Source: Desulfobacteraceae bacterium (lineage in GTDB: Bacteria > Desulfobacterota > Desulfobacteria > Desulfobacterales > JAABRJ01). From it: DNA of 11,015 nt. The stretch is taken from positions 1 to 11,015 of the forward strand of contig JAABRJ010000480.1 in NCBI GenBank assembly GCA_011390985.1. The letters run 5' to 3'. Below, one piece after another: positions 1 to 6,549 of this stretch. The stretch's first letter is position 1. Every line of letters begins with the position of its first letter. Under the pieces are notes generated by a model, which saw nothing but the letters and a program-made list of their open reading frames with translations, ran no database searches and had not been told where the DNA came from. The position numbers were made by a program, and so were the translations under genes.

Positions 1-189
1 GAGCTGGAGGTGGTTGAACCCCTTCGAAATCTGAAATTTGGAAACGAGATTTTACAGAAAAAAGTCGACAGCGCCATCGGTCAGATCCACCAGCGGTTTT
101 TTACCCGGGAGTGCCCGTTCTGCGCCGAGATCATCAAGAAAAGGGCCACGGTCTGCAAGCACTGCGGCAAGGAGGTGGCCGGCCTCTAG
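1..189 (+). CDS. C-terminal fragment of an unidentified protein with a terminal zinc ribbon
   Basis: The frame is open from the first base and closes with TAG, giving 62 visible residues; the start lies outside the window. The last part carries two cysteine pairs, CPFC (about residues 39-42) and CKHC (about 53-56), ten residues apart, with the wording ECPFCAEII...VCKHCGKEV. This is the common C-terminal zinc ribbon found at the end of many unrelated bacterial proteins, where it binds one structural zinc. The preceding 38 residues are charged and probably helical, with no motif I recognise. The parent protein cannot be named from the tail alone. The gene meets the next one tail to tail with 34 bp between the stops and no clear terminator hairpin there. 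Confidence 0.6.
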   Translation, partial: ELEVVEPLRNLKFGNEILQKKVDSAIGQIHQRFFTRECPFCAEIIKKRATVCKHCGKEVAGL

Positions 190-223
190 TACGGACCGGC
201 CGCAGGCCCACTGGCTGACCTTT

Positions 224-769
224 TCAGGCCCTTTCCGGTGGCTGAACGTTAACCCGCATCGTATCGTAAGATCTGAAGATCAGCGCCTCGCGCTCCCTCC
301 TCTCCGCCGCCAGCGGCTGAAGCGGGGCAGACCGCAGGTGATCCCGGGCCGCCATTTTGGAAGGAATGGCGGCCATCGTTTTGCCGGTTCTTCGGCCTGA
401 AACCGTATCGATCACCACGGCTGTTGAACCATCGCAGACCACGGCCAGCGGAAGCTGCCGGCGGTCGATGAGACGGGCGGCGGCCGTGATTTCACGCTCC
501 CACGAGCCCAGCGATCCGGCGGCGCACTTGACGGCCATGAAGCGTGTGCCGTCAACGCTGACCACCAGATCGACCCTGGACCGGTAGCGTTCGCCCTGCA
601 CCGTCAATTCGAAATCGAAGTCCACCGCGATATCGCTCTTGGCGAAGCCTTTCTCGGTCACCAGGAAGCGCTCCACCGCCTGACGGTTGCGCTCGGCCCC
701 GATGTCGCCGACCGTTTGGCCGGTCACAAAGTCGACCAGCGTTTCAAAAGGCTCGTCGATTGCCTTCAT
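224..769 (-). CDS. Type I restriction HsdR N-terminal domain-like protein (PD-(D/E)xK fold), stand-alone
   Basis: This 181-residue protein starts at ATG with a good GGAGG ribosome site 8 bases upstream. It resembles the HSDR_N nuclease domain seen at the start of type I restriction subunits and in small stand-alone proteins. Support: GAERNRQ near residue 25 (helix-1 glutamate), RVDLVV with D67, then a beta-strand ending in K81, followed by WEREITAAARLI and a strand LAVVCDG, the usual order for the fold. There is no helicase part, and no hsdM or hsdS nearby. The canonical (E/D)xK acidic residue appears replaced by alanine (A79-V80-K81), so nuclease activity is doubtful. The tail beyond residue 140 is charged and unassigned. 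It lies 54 bp after gpmI on the same strand and is probably the last gene of that operon. The fold is an inference from pattern; the cellular role is unknown. Confidence 0.7.
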   Translation of the reverse strand: MKAIDEPFETLVDFVTGQTVGDIGAERNRQAVERFLVTEKGFAKSDIAVDFDFELTVQGERYRSRVDLVVSVDGTRFMAVKCAAGSLGSWEREITAAARLIDRRQLPLAVVCDGSTAVVIDTVSGRRTGKTMAAIPSKMAARDHLRSAPLQPLAAERREREALIFRSYDTMRVNVQPPERA

Positions 770-823
770 TCTCCGCTACCTCCCGCGTCACTCACTGCCC
801 TTTCCGGGAAAGCCCCCGGGGTT

Positions 824-2368
824 TTACGGTTTCAAAAGCGAGTTGCCGGTCATTTCCGGCGGCCGGTCGATCCCCAGGATGCTCAGAAGGGTTGGGGCGA
901 TATCCGCCAGGCACCCCGGCCGCAGCCCGGCAGTGCGCCGCTGGTCGTCAATCAAAATGAAAGGCACCGGGTTGAGGGTGTGGGCCGTATGGACGCTGCC
1001 ATCGGCGTTGGCCATCAGCTCCGCGTTGCCGTGATCGGCCGTCAGCAGCACCGCTCCGCCGGCCGACCTGACCGCATCCACGATTTTACCCACGCAGGCA
1101 TCGACCGTTTCACAGGCCTTGATCGCAGCCGGCAGCACGCCCGTGTGCCCCACCATGTCCATGTTGGCAAAATTAAGGACGATCACGTCGTAGCGCCCGC
1201 CGGCGATCTGCGCCAGGACCTCGCGGGTGACGGCGGGGGCGCTCATTTCCGGTTTCAGTTCGTAGGTCGGCACCTCCTTGGGGGAGGGTACCAGGTGGCG
1301 GTCTTCACCGGCAAAGGGCGTTTCGTCACCGCCGTTGAAAAAGTACGTCACGTGGGCATACTTTTCGGTTTCCGCGATCCGCAGTTGGGTCAACCCGGCA
1401 CGGCTGAGGACTTCGCCCAGGACCCCGCGGATTTTTTCGGGTGCGAAAACCACCGGCAGACCGAAGGATTCGTCGTAGCGGGTCATGCAGGCATAGCCGC
1501 ATAAGGCCGGCAGAGGGCGGCGCTCGAAGAGGTCGAATTCGGGGGCGGTAAAGGCCCGGGTGATCTGCCGCGCCCGGTCGGCCCGGAAGTTGAAAAAAAG
1601 CAGACCGTCGCCGTCGGCCACCAGACCCCGGGGGCGACCGTCCGGGTCGGTCAGGACGATGGGGCGGACAAATTCGTCTGTTTCAGCCGCTTCATAGGAA
1701 TGGCGAACGGCTGTGAGCGGATCGGTGGCGGGACGCCCTTCGCCGGCGGTATACAGGTGGTAAGCGGTCCGGGTGCGCTCCCAGCGGTTGTCGCGGTCCA
1801 TGGCGTAAAAGCGGCCGCAGACCGAGGCTATGGTTCCGCAGGCGTGCTGGTCGATATGCGCCTGAAGTTGGCCCAGGTAGCCGATGCCACTGTCCGGCGG
1901 GGTGTCCCGGCCGTCCAGGATGGCATGGACGAAAACCTTTTGCAGGCCCTGCTCCCTGGCGGCTTCCAGCAGCGCCAGAAGGTGTCGCAACTGGCTGTGG
2001 ACGCCGCCGTCGGATACCAGCCCCATCAGGTGCAGGGCGCTCCCGCGGGTCCGGATGCGGTCGAAGAGGTCCAGTATGACCGGATTGCGGCCCAGTTCGC
2101 CGGTTTGGACGGCCCGGTCGATGCGCACCAGGTCCTGGTAGACCACGCGGCCGGCCCCGATGTTGAGATGGCCCACCTCGGAATTGCCCATAATGCCGGC
2201 GGGAAGGCCCACGGCTTCGCCGGCGCACTGCAGCTGGGGGTGGGGGTAGGCCGCCCGGAGGGCCGCCAGATTCGGTGTTCTGGCCAGGGCGACCGCATTG
2301 CCGGCGGTTTGCGGGCCAATTCCCCAGCCGTCCAGGATCATCAGCAGGCACGGTTTCGGTCTATTCAT
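824..2368 (-). CDS. gpmI: 2,3-bisphosphoglycerate-independent phosphoglycerate mutase
   Basis: This cytoplasmic enzyme interconverts 3-phosphoglycerate and 2-phosphoglycerate in glycolysis and gluconeogenesis, using two Mn ions and a phosphoserine intermediate. The 514 residues match the family length of about 510. Visible motifs: ILDGWG at 11-16 (metal aspartate D13), MGNSEVGH at 60-67 with the catalytic serine S63, HAILDGRDTPP in the phosphotransferase insert, FNFRADRARQ, ANMDMVGHTG and TADHGNAE in the metal centre, and HTAHTLNPVPFI near the end. The frame is open further upstream, but ATG at 2368 is chosen because the protein begins MNRPKPCLLMILDGWG as in the family, and GGGAGGTG sits just before it. 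This start overlaps the end of rsfS by 8 bp, suggesting translational coupling. Confidence 0.96.
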   Translation of the reverse strand: MNRPKPCLLMILDGWGIGPQTAGNAVALARTPNLAALRAAYPHPQLQCAGEAVGLPAGIMGNSEVGHLNIGAGRVVYQDLVRIDRAVQTGELGRNPVILDLFDRIRTRGSALHLMGLVSDGGVHSQLRHLLALLEAAREQGLQKVFVHAILDGRDTPPDSGIGYLGQLQAHIDQHACGTIASVCGRFYAMDRDNRWERTRTAYHLYTAGEGRPATDPLTAVRHSYEAAETDEFVRPIVLTDPDGRPRGLVADGDGLLFFNFRADRARQITRAFTAPEFDLFERRPLPALCGYACMTRYDESFGLPVVFAPEKIRGVLGEVLSRAGLTQLRIAETEKYAHVTYFFNGGDETPFAGEDRHLVPSPKEVPTYELKPEMSAPAVTREVLAQIAGGRYDVIVLNFANMDMVGHTGVLPAAIKACETVDACVGKIVDAVRSAGGAVLLTADHGNAELMANADGSVHTAHTLNPVPFILIDDQRRTAGLRPGCLADIAPTLLSILGIDRPPEMTGNSLLKP

Positions 2369-2759
2369 GACGCACCTCCCTTGCCACGCCGGTCGCCGCG
2401 ATGCCCAGCAGGTTTTCGGTTTTAAGGCGCGGGGCATCGGCCCACAACCCCTCCAAATCGTAAAAAAGGCGGACCGGTTCGTAAAAGACATGGATTATCA
2501 CGTAACCATAGTCCATCAGCACCCAATGGCCTTCCCGGGCCCCTTCCACGCTCAGCGGGCGAATGCCCGCGGTTTTCAGCTCCCGCTGAACATGGTCGGC
2601 AATGGCGCTGACCTGGCGGTTGGATTTGCCGCTGCAGATAATGAAATAATCGGCCAGAGACGTCAGCTCGTGAACATCCAGCACTACGACGCCGACTGCC
2701 TTGCGGGCCAGAATGACCTTTACGAAAAGGTCGATGTGCGTGTCCTGTTCAACCGTCAT
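2361..2759 (-). CDS. rsfS: Ribosomal silencing factor RsfS (Iojap/YbeB family)
   Basis: RsfS binds ribosomal protein uL14 on the large subunit and blocks joining of the small subunit when nutrients are short. The 132-residue protein has the family core: AVGVVVLDV at 21-29, DYFIICSG at 37-44, EGxxxGHWVLMDYG at 72-85, then VIIHVFYEPVRLFYDLEGLW at 87-106. The family usually has aspartate after DYG or DLG; here it is tyrosine (Y86), a small deviation. A tail of about 22 residues after the LWADAP element is poorly conserved. The ATG overlaps the nadD stop in an ATGA arrangement, and its own stop lies inside the start region of gpmI. The nadD-rsfS pairing is very common in bacteria and strengthens both calls. 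Confidence 0.95.
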   Translation of the reverse strand: MTVEQDTHIDLFVKVILARKAVGVVVLDVHELTSLADYFIICSGKSNRQVSAIADHVQRELKTAGIRPLSVEGAREGHWVLMDYGYVIIHVFYEPVRLFYDLEGLWADAPRLKTENLLGIAATGVAREVRHE

Positions 2760-3424
2760 TGATAAAGTCCTCTTCGTTTGATGTAGGCTTCTACCCGTTC
2801 GGGCACCAGGTAGCGGATCGAGCGTCCCTGTCGCAGGGCGGCCCGGATGCGGGTGGAGGAAATGTTCAAAAGGGTCACGTCCATGAAGTAGACCGGCTGG
2901 AAGTTGACACCCTCGACCCGGTCGGGCGCGGGCCGCAAACCGTAAGACGGCGAGATTGCCGCCTGGAGCAGCGCCTCGACCCGCTTGAATGTCTGCACGC
3001 CGGTGCCCGCTGCCGCTTCGGGCCGGATCATGACGATGAAAGGCGTCAAGGCGAACAGATCCCGGAAGGCCTTCCAGGCGTCGATCTCCAGAAAGGCGTC
3101 CAGACCAATCAACAGGAAAAGCTGGGTATCGGATGGCAATTCGCGTTTGAAGAACTGCACCGTGTCGATCGTGTAGGATGGGCCCCTGCGCTTGATTTCA
3201 ACGTCCGACACGCTGAAACCGGTGTGCGCCAGGGTGGCCAGGCGGATCATGGCCAGGCGGTCCGTAGCACTGGCGAGAACCTCCGGCTGCTTGTGGGGCG
3301 GAAGGGACGAGGGAATCAGCAGGATTCGCTGCAGGTTGAATGCTTCGAGCACTTCCTGGGCGGACCGCAGGTGCCCCAGGTGGATCGGGTTGAAGGTTCC
3401 TCCGAAAAGGCCGATGCGGTTCAC
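2756..3424 (-). CDS. nadD: Nicotinate-nucleotide adenylyltransferase
   Basis: NadD joins ATP and nicotinate mononucleotide to give nicotinate adenine dinucleotide, the shared late step of NAD synthesis. The protein of 222 residues has the nucleotidyltransferase signature GLFGGTFNPIHLGH at 5-18, with the HxGH ATP-binding pair H15 and H18, SYTIDT at 83-88, IGLDAF at 106-111, and ISSTRIR at 188-194, the second nucleotide-binding motif. No ATG is available at the start. TTG at 3427 and GTG at 3424 are adjacent in frame. GTG is preferred because AAGGGG lies 5 bases upstream of it but only 2 from the TTG. It follows proB after a 128-bp gap and overlaps rsfS by 4 bp. Confidence 0.95.
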   Translation of the reverse strand: MNRIGLFGGTFNPIHLGHLRSAQEVLEAFNLQRILLIPSSLPPHKQPEVLASATDRLAMIRLATLAHTGFSVSDVEIKRRGPSYTIDTVQFFKRELPSDTQLFLLIGLDAFLEIDAWKAFRDLFALTPFIVMIRPEAAAGTGVQTFKRVEALLQAAISPSYGLRPAPDRVEGVNFQPVYFMDVTLLNISSTRIRAALRQGRSIRYLVPERVEAYIKRRGLYQ

Positions 3425-3552
3425 CAAAACCCCTTATTTTTTCGATTTGCCGGACGGTGGCCGATCGTTGTGCTGCAATTCATTGGCAGGCCGCGGCGCG
3501 GTTCGCAGCGGTCGGAGTCCGGCAGGGCGTTTTCCGGTTCGGCAAGTGGTTT
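3425..3552. other. 128-bp spacer between proB and nadD
   Basis: This is the widest gap inside the minus-strand housekeeping operon after the rplU leader. It holds the nadD ribosome site (AAGGGG at 3430-3435) and an AT-rich stretch just before it. I see no convincing promoter, terminator or small gene. In several Desulfobacterota and Geobacter-type gene orders, from memory, proA sits near proB; here the space is far too short for proA, and I could not recognise a remnant. An 8-bp inverted repeat (3448-3455 and 3517-3524) is present but is within what chance could give. Confidence 0.5.
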
Positions 3553-4695
3553 TTAGAGAACGGATTCTCCGGTTAACGCCAGGTTGTCGCGGTGAATGAC
3601 TTCATCGTAGGGTTTGTAGCCGAGCACCGATTTGATCCGATTGGAGCGCAGTCCCATGATTTTGCGGATGTCGGCGGAGTTGTAGTTGACCAGGCCGATC
3701 CCCAGGACATCGCGGTTGCCGCGCTTGAATTCCACCGGCGCACCGATGCCGAATTCGCCCTCAACGGCGACGATGCCGCTGGGCAGGAGGCTTTTGCCTT
3801 TGCGAAGGACCGCCTCTTGCGCGCCGGCGTCGATCTGCAGCGCCCCCTGGGGTTTGAGGTTGAAGCCGATCCAACATTTGCGGCTGGCCAGCTTCTCCTC
3901 TTTGGGAACAAAGAAGGTGCCGTGGGCTTCCCCGGCGAAAAGCGCCAACAGGATGCCGGGTTTTTCACCGCGGGCGATGACCATGGGTACCCCGGCGGTC
4001 GTAAGCTTGCGGGCCGCCTTGATTTTGCTGAGCATGCCGCCGGTGCCGAGGGCGCCGGGAATGCCGCTGGCAAATTTTTCGATCTCGCGACTGAAGTTGC
4101 TCACCTGGGAAATGAGGGCGGCATCCCGGTTGCACCGCGGGTCCTTGTCGTAGAGACCGTCGATGTCGGTGAGGTTGATCAGAATATCCGCATTCATCAG
4201 GAGGGTGATCATGGCGGCCAGGTTGTCGTTGTCGCCAAACTGGATTTCCTGAACCATCACCGTGTCGTTTTCGTTCACGATCGGAATGATCTGCCAGTCA
4301 AGAAGGGTATTGATGGTGTTGCGGGCGTTCAGGTGGCGTTTGCGGTTGGCCAGGCCGTCGCTGGTCAACAGGATCTGGGCCACTTTTTTGTTGTCCTTTT
4401 CAAAGGCTTTTTCATATTCGCGGATCAGGGTGGCCTGTCCCACGGCGGCAATCGCCTGGCGTTCGGGAATCGCTTCGGGGCGCCGCGAGAGGCCTACCTT
4501 CTTCATGCCGGAGGCCATCGCGCCCGACGAAACCAGGATGATTTCCAGACCACGGTTGCTGAGCTGGCTGATCTGATGGCTGATGGCATGCATGGCCCTG
4601 AGATTCAGACCATTGTCTTCCGTCAGCACGTTGCTGCCGACTTTGATGACGATGCGCTTGGCCCGGTCAAAACACGCTTTACGGTAACTGTTCAT
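3553..4695 (-). CDS. proB: Glutamate 5-kinase with C-terminal PUA domain
   Basis: ProB phosphorylates the gamma-carboxyl of glutamate with ATP, the first and feedback-controlled step of proline synthesis. The 380 residues fit the long form of the family. The amino-acid kinase domain spans about 12-265: VIKVGSNVL at 16-24 (phosphate-binding lysine K18), VSSGAMASG at 55-63, PIVNENDTV at 138-146, FGDNDNLAA at 153-161, NLTDIDGLYDKDP at 174-186 and GTGGMLSKI at 217-225. The C-terminal PUA domain covers about 283-365, with LPSGIVAVEGEF and the ending GLVNYNSADIRKIMG typical of this fusion. ATG at 4695 gives MNSYRKACFDRAKRIVIKVG, and it overlaps the 3' end of obgE by 17 bp. The partner gene proA is not in this window. 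Confidence 0.96.
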   Translation of the reverse strand: MNSYRKACFDRAKRIVIKVGSNVLTEDNGLNLRAMHAISHQISQLSNRGLEIILVSSGAMASGMKKVGLSRRPEAIPERQAIAAVGQATLIREYEKAFEKDNKKVAQILLTSDGLANRKRHLNARNTINTLLDWQIIPIVNENDTVMVQEIQFGDNDNLAAMITLLMNADILINLTDIDGLYDKDPRCNRDAALISQVSNFSREIEKFASGIPGALGTGGMLSKIKAARKLTTAGVPMVIARGEKPGILLALFAGEAHGTFFVPKEEKLASRKCWIGFNLKPQGALQIDAGAQEAVLRKGKSLLPSGIVAVEGEFGIGAPVEFKRGNRDVLGIGLVNYNSADIRKIMGLRSNRIKSVLGYKPYDEVIHRDNLALTGESVL

Positions 4696-5689
4696 CGCAT
4701 TTGTCCAGAAGGGAGGCGATCTTGGATTTAAGCGGCGTGAGACCCTCGCCGGTCACGGCTGAGATCGACAGGGTCTCAATTTCGGGCAGGGCTTGCTGGA
4801 AAGTCGTGGCGTTTTGCTCGGCCCCCGGCAGGTCCAGCTTGTTGAGCACGACGATCTGGGGTTTGGCTCCAAGCTCGGGCTTGTAGGACCGCAATTCCGC
4901 GTTGATGGCGTGGTAATCCCGCAGCGGTTGCTGGGAATCGATGGTGCTGGCGTCGATCAGGTGAACGAGGAGACGGGTGCGTTCGATGTGCCGCAGAAAC
5001 TGAATGCCCAATCCGGCGCCCTGATGCGCCCCTTCAATCAGCCCCGGGATGTCCGCAACCACAAAAGGGGCGCCCCACCCGGTGGCGACGACTCCCAGGT
5101 TGGGTGCAAGCGTGGTGAAAGGGTAGCTGCCGGTTTTGGGGTGTGCGGCTGAAATGGCGCCGATGAGGGTGGATTTGCCGGCGTTGGGCAGGCCGATGAT
5201 GCCCACGTCGGCCAGCAGCTTGAGTTCCAGCCTGAGCTGGCGGGCTTCGCCGGGCTCCCCGGGCTGGGCGAAGCGGGGAGCCCGGTTGGTGGCGGTTGCA
5301 AACCGTTTGTTGCCGCGCCCGCCGCGCCCGCCCTGGGCGACCAGGAAGCTCTCGCCGTCGGTGGTCAAATCTTTTAGAAGTGCCCCCGTTTCGGCATCGT
5401 ATACAAGGGTTCCAGGCGGAAGCTCGATAACGAGCAGGGGGCCGTTTTTTCCGGTCTTCTGCGCGCCCTGGCCGCCGGCGCCGTTGGCGGCTTTAAAGCT
5501 GTGCTGGTACTGAAAATGGTGGAGCGTCCGTTTGCGGGAGGTGGCCACAAGCAGGACATCGCCGCCGTTTCCGCCGTCGCCGCCATCCGGTCCCCCGCGG
5601 GGGATGAATCGTTCCCGGCGAAAGCTGACACAGCCGCGTCCGCCATCTCCGGACTGAACGCTAATCGTTGCCTCGTCAATGAATTTCAA
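4679..5689 (-). CDS. obgE: GTPase ObgE/CgtA, large-subunit ribosome assembly
   Basis: Obg is an essential slow GTPase that binds the 50S subunit and links ribosome assembly to ppGpp and growth state. The 336-residue protein has the glycine-rich Obg fold at 1-158 (SGDGGRGCVSFRRE, RGGPDGGDGGNGGDV, VAQGGRGGRGN), then the G domain: G1 GLPNAGKST at 166-174, switch TT around 202-203, G3 DIPGLIEGA at 213-221, G4 NKLD at 283-286 and G5 SAVTGEGL at 310-317. It ends shortly after, so the extra C-terminal OCT domain of some homologues is absent. The start is TTG, not ATG: the family's MKFIDEA begins exactly there. TTG shares bases with the rpmA stop (TTGA), and I see no strong ribosome site of its own, so translation probably depends on ribosomes finishing rpmA. 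Confidence 0.96.
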   Translation of the reverse strand: MKFIDEATISVQSGDGGRGCVSFRRERFIPRGGPDGGDGGNGGDVLLVATSRKRTLHHFQYQHSFKAANGAGGQGAQKTGKNGPLLVIELPPGTLVYDAETGALLKDLTTDGESFLVAQGGRGGRGNKRFATATNRAPRFAQPGEPGEARQLRLELKLLADVGIIGLPNAGKSTLIGAISAAHPKTGSYPFTTLAPNLGVVATGWGAPFVVADIPGLIEGAHQGAGLGIQFLRHIERTRLLVHLIDASTIDSQQPLRDYHAINAELRSYKPELGAKPQIVVLNKLDLPGAEQNATTFQQALPEIETLSISAVTGEGLTPLKSKIASLLDKCDEQLP

Positions 5690-5940
5690 TCTGCGTAAAC
5701 GCTGACCTTTTTGCGGGAGCGGCCCAAACGCTCGTAGGCTACAACCCCGTCAATTTTGGCGAAGAGGGTGAAATCCCTGCCCATGCCAACATTTGTTCCG
5801 GGGTGAATCTTGGTGCCCACCTGGCGCACCAGAATGTTGCCTGCCCTGACTGCCTGGCCGCCGAAACGCTTGACCCCGCGCCGCTGACCGGCGCTATCAC
5901 GACCGTTTTTGGAGCTGCCACCTGCTTTTTTATGTGCCAT
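5686..5940 (-). CDS. rpmA: 50S ribosomal protein L27 (bL27)
   Basis: bL27 sits near the peptidyl transferase centre, with its N-terminal tail reaching toward the tRNA ends. The 84-residue protein has the invariant opening MAHKKAGGSSKNGRDSAGQR, followed by GVKRFGGQ, AGNILVRQ, GTKIHPG and VGMGRDFTLFA. The frame continues 13 codons upstream, but ATG at 5940 is chosen because of the family N-terminus and the ideal AAGGAG site 7 bases before it. The N-terminus is of the mature form, without the cleaved extension known from Firmicutes. It follows rplU in the usual order and runs directly into obgE with a 4-bp overlap. Confidence 0.98.
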   Translation of the reverse strand: MAHKKAGGSSKNGRDSAGQRRGVKRFGGQAVRAGNILVRQVGTKIHPGTNVGMGRDFTLFAKIDGVVAYERLGRSRKKVSVYAD

Positions 5941-6050
5941 TGCGAAACTCCTTACAAAATAAGCCTGACCCTGTTCCACGATCGGACGCAGTTTTGGCTG
6001 AAAAATAAAGTTTTTAAACCCAAAGACGGATTCCGTGAGAATGTCGACGG

Positions 6051-6359
6051 TTAGATCTCGATGCGGTCGATTTTTACCGCGCTAAAGGGCTGCCGGTGCC
6101 CCATTCTGCGGCGATACCCTTTGCGGCGTTTGAACTTGAAGACCAGCACCTTGGGAGACTTGGCCTGCTCGACGATATGGCCGTGAACGGTGGCGTTCTC
6201 GAGAAGCGGCTTGCCGATCCGGACAGTCTCACCGTCGGAATACATCAAGACGTCAAACGTTACGGGCGTTCCCACCTCGCCGGGCAGTTTTTCAACCCGC
6301 AAGGTGTCGCCCGGCTGGGTTCTATATTGCTTTCCGCCTGAATTCACCACAGCGTACAT
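6051..6359 (-). CDS. rplU: 50S ribosomal protein L21 (bL21)
   Basis: bL21 binds 23S rRNA and is the usual partner of bL27 in an rplU-rpmA-obgE operon. The 102 residues match the family, with the opening MYAVVNSGGKQYRTQPGD, then VRIGKPLLENATVHGHIVEQ and the basic signature KFKRRKGYRRRMGHRQP near the C-terminus, which contacts rRNA. ATG at 6359 follows a strong AAGGAGG site about 10 bases upstream. It is the first gene of the long minus-strand operon, preceded by a near-consensus promoter and a roughly 90-nt leader. A 110-bp spacer separates it from rpmA; I see no convincing promoter or terminator in that spacer, only an 11-bp palindrome (ACGGAATCCGT on the coding strand). Confidence 0.98.
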   Translation of the reverse strand: MYAVVNSGGKQYRTQPGDTLRVEKLPGEVGTPVTFDVLMYSDGETVRIGKPLLENATVHGHIVEQAKSPKVLVFKFKRRKGYRRRMGHRQPFSAVKIDRIEI

Positions 6360-6390
6360 TGGCTTGACCCTCCTTTATTTCTCTGGGATA

Positions 6391-6412
6391 CCTGTAAAAC
6401 ACGTTTAACAGG
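6391..6412 (-). promoter_or_regulatory. Hairpin in the rplU leader
   Basis: On the transcribed (minus) strand this region reads as a 9-bp stem with one T-T mismatch (arms CCTGTTAAA and TTTTACAGG) and a CGTG tetraloop. It ends about 15 bases before the AAGGAGG ribosome site of rplU. The inferred transcript from the promoter at 6458-6485 would contain it. It could be a site for control of L21 synthesis or only a leader structure; nothing in the sequence decides this. It is not followed by a U-run, so it is not an intrinsic terminator. Confidence 0.4.
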
Positions 6413-6432
6413 CTGATTTTATCCATTCAAAC

Positions 6433-6462
6433 TTGACGATGCGCTTAAAAGCCCCAAATAAT
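6433..6462 (+). promoter_or_regulatory. Candidate promoter for fdhD, overlapping the rplU promoter
   Basis: Reading rightward, TTGACG (6433-6438), an 18-base spacer and AATAAT (6457-6462) match five of six bases at each box. The -10 lies on almost the same bases as the rplU -10 on the other strand. The start would fall near 6470, giving a leader of about 80 nt before fdhD. AT-richness of the region makes chance matches more likely, so this is less certain than the leftward promoter. Confidence 0.4.
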
Positions 6463-6485
6463 AATTAATTCCGAAATTTTGTCAA
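6458..6485 (-). promoter_or_regulatory. Sigma-70-type promoter for the rplU operon
   Basis: Reading leftward, TTGACA (6485-6480) is followed by a 16-base spacer and TATTAT (6463-6458). The -35 box is perfect and the -10 has five of six consensus bases, in a markedly AT-rich patch unlike the surrounding DNA. Transcription would begin near 6450 and leave a leader of about 90 nt before rplU. It suits a strongly expressed ribosomal protein operon. Confidence 0.7.
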
Positions 6486-6549
6486 GAAAAATTTTACGAA
6501 GCCGGCCTCCCGCACCCCAATCCGGTGGCTGCACGGAAAGGAGTCAAGA

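Noticed and set aside
190..223. Possible terminator between the convergent genes at the left edge
   Set aside because: Only scattered GGCC and CCGGT matches exist; no continuous stem and no U-run.
800..821. Palindromic bases (CTTTCC-G-GGAAAG and CCCCGGGG) after the gpmI stop, considered as a terminator
   Set aside because: The first has no usable loop, the second is a plain 8-bp palindrome, and there is no U-run in the direction of gpmI. Read-through into the next gene is more likely.
716..1504. Long plus-strand open frame (262 codons) opposite gpmI
   Set aside because: It lies on the opposite strand of a gene with clear catalytic motifs, its predicted protein has no recognisable domain, and GC-rich codon bias commonly opens antisense frames.
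3448..3524. 8-bp inverted repeat TGCCGGAC / GTCCGGCA in the proB-nadD gap
   Set aside because: With 61 bp between the arms and a GC-rich background, an 8-bp match in a gap of this size is not surprising, and no U-run follows either arm.
3592..4731. 379-codon plus-strand open frame opposite proB
   Set aside because: proB on the minus strand is unambiguous; the antisense protein is a low-information sequence rich in D, G, H and V with no ribosome site or known motif.
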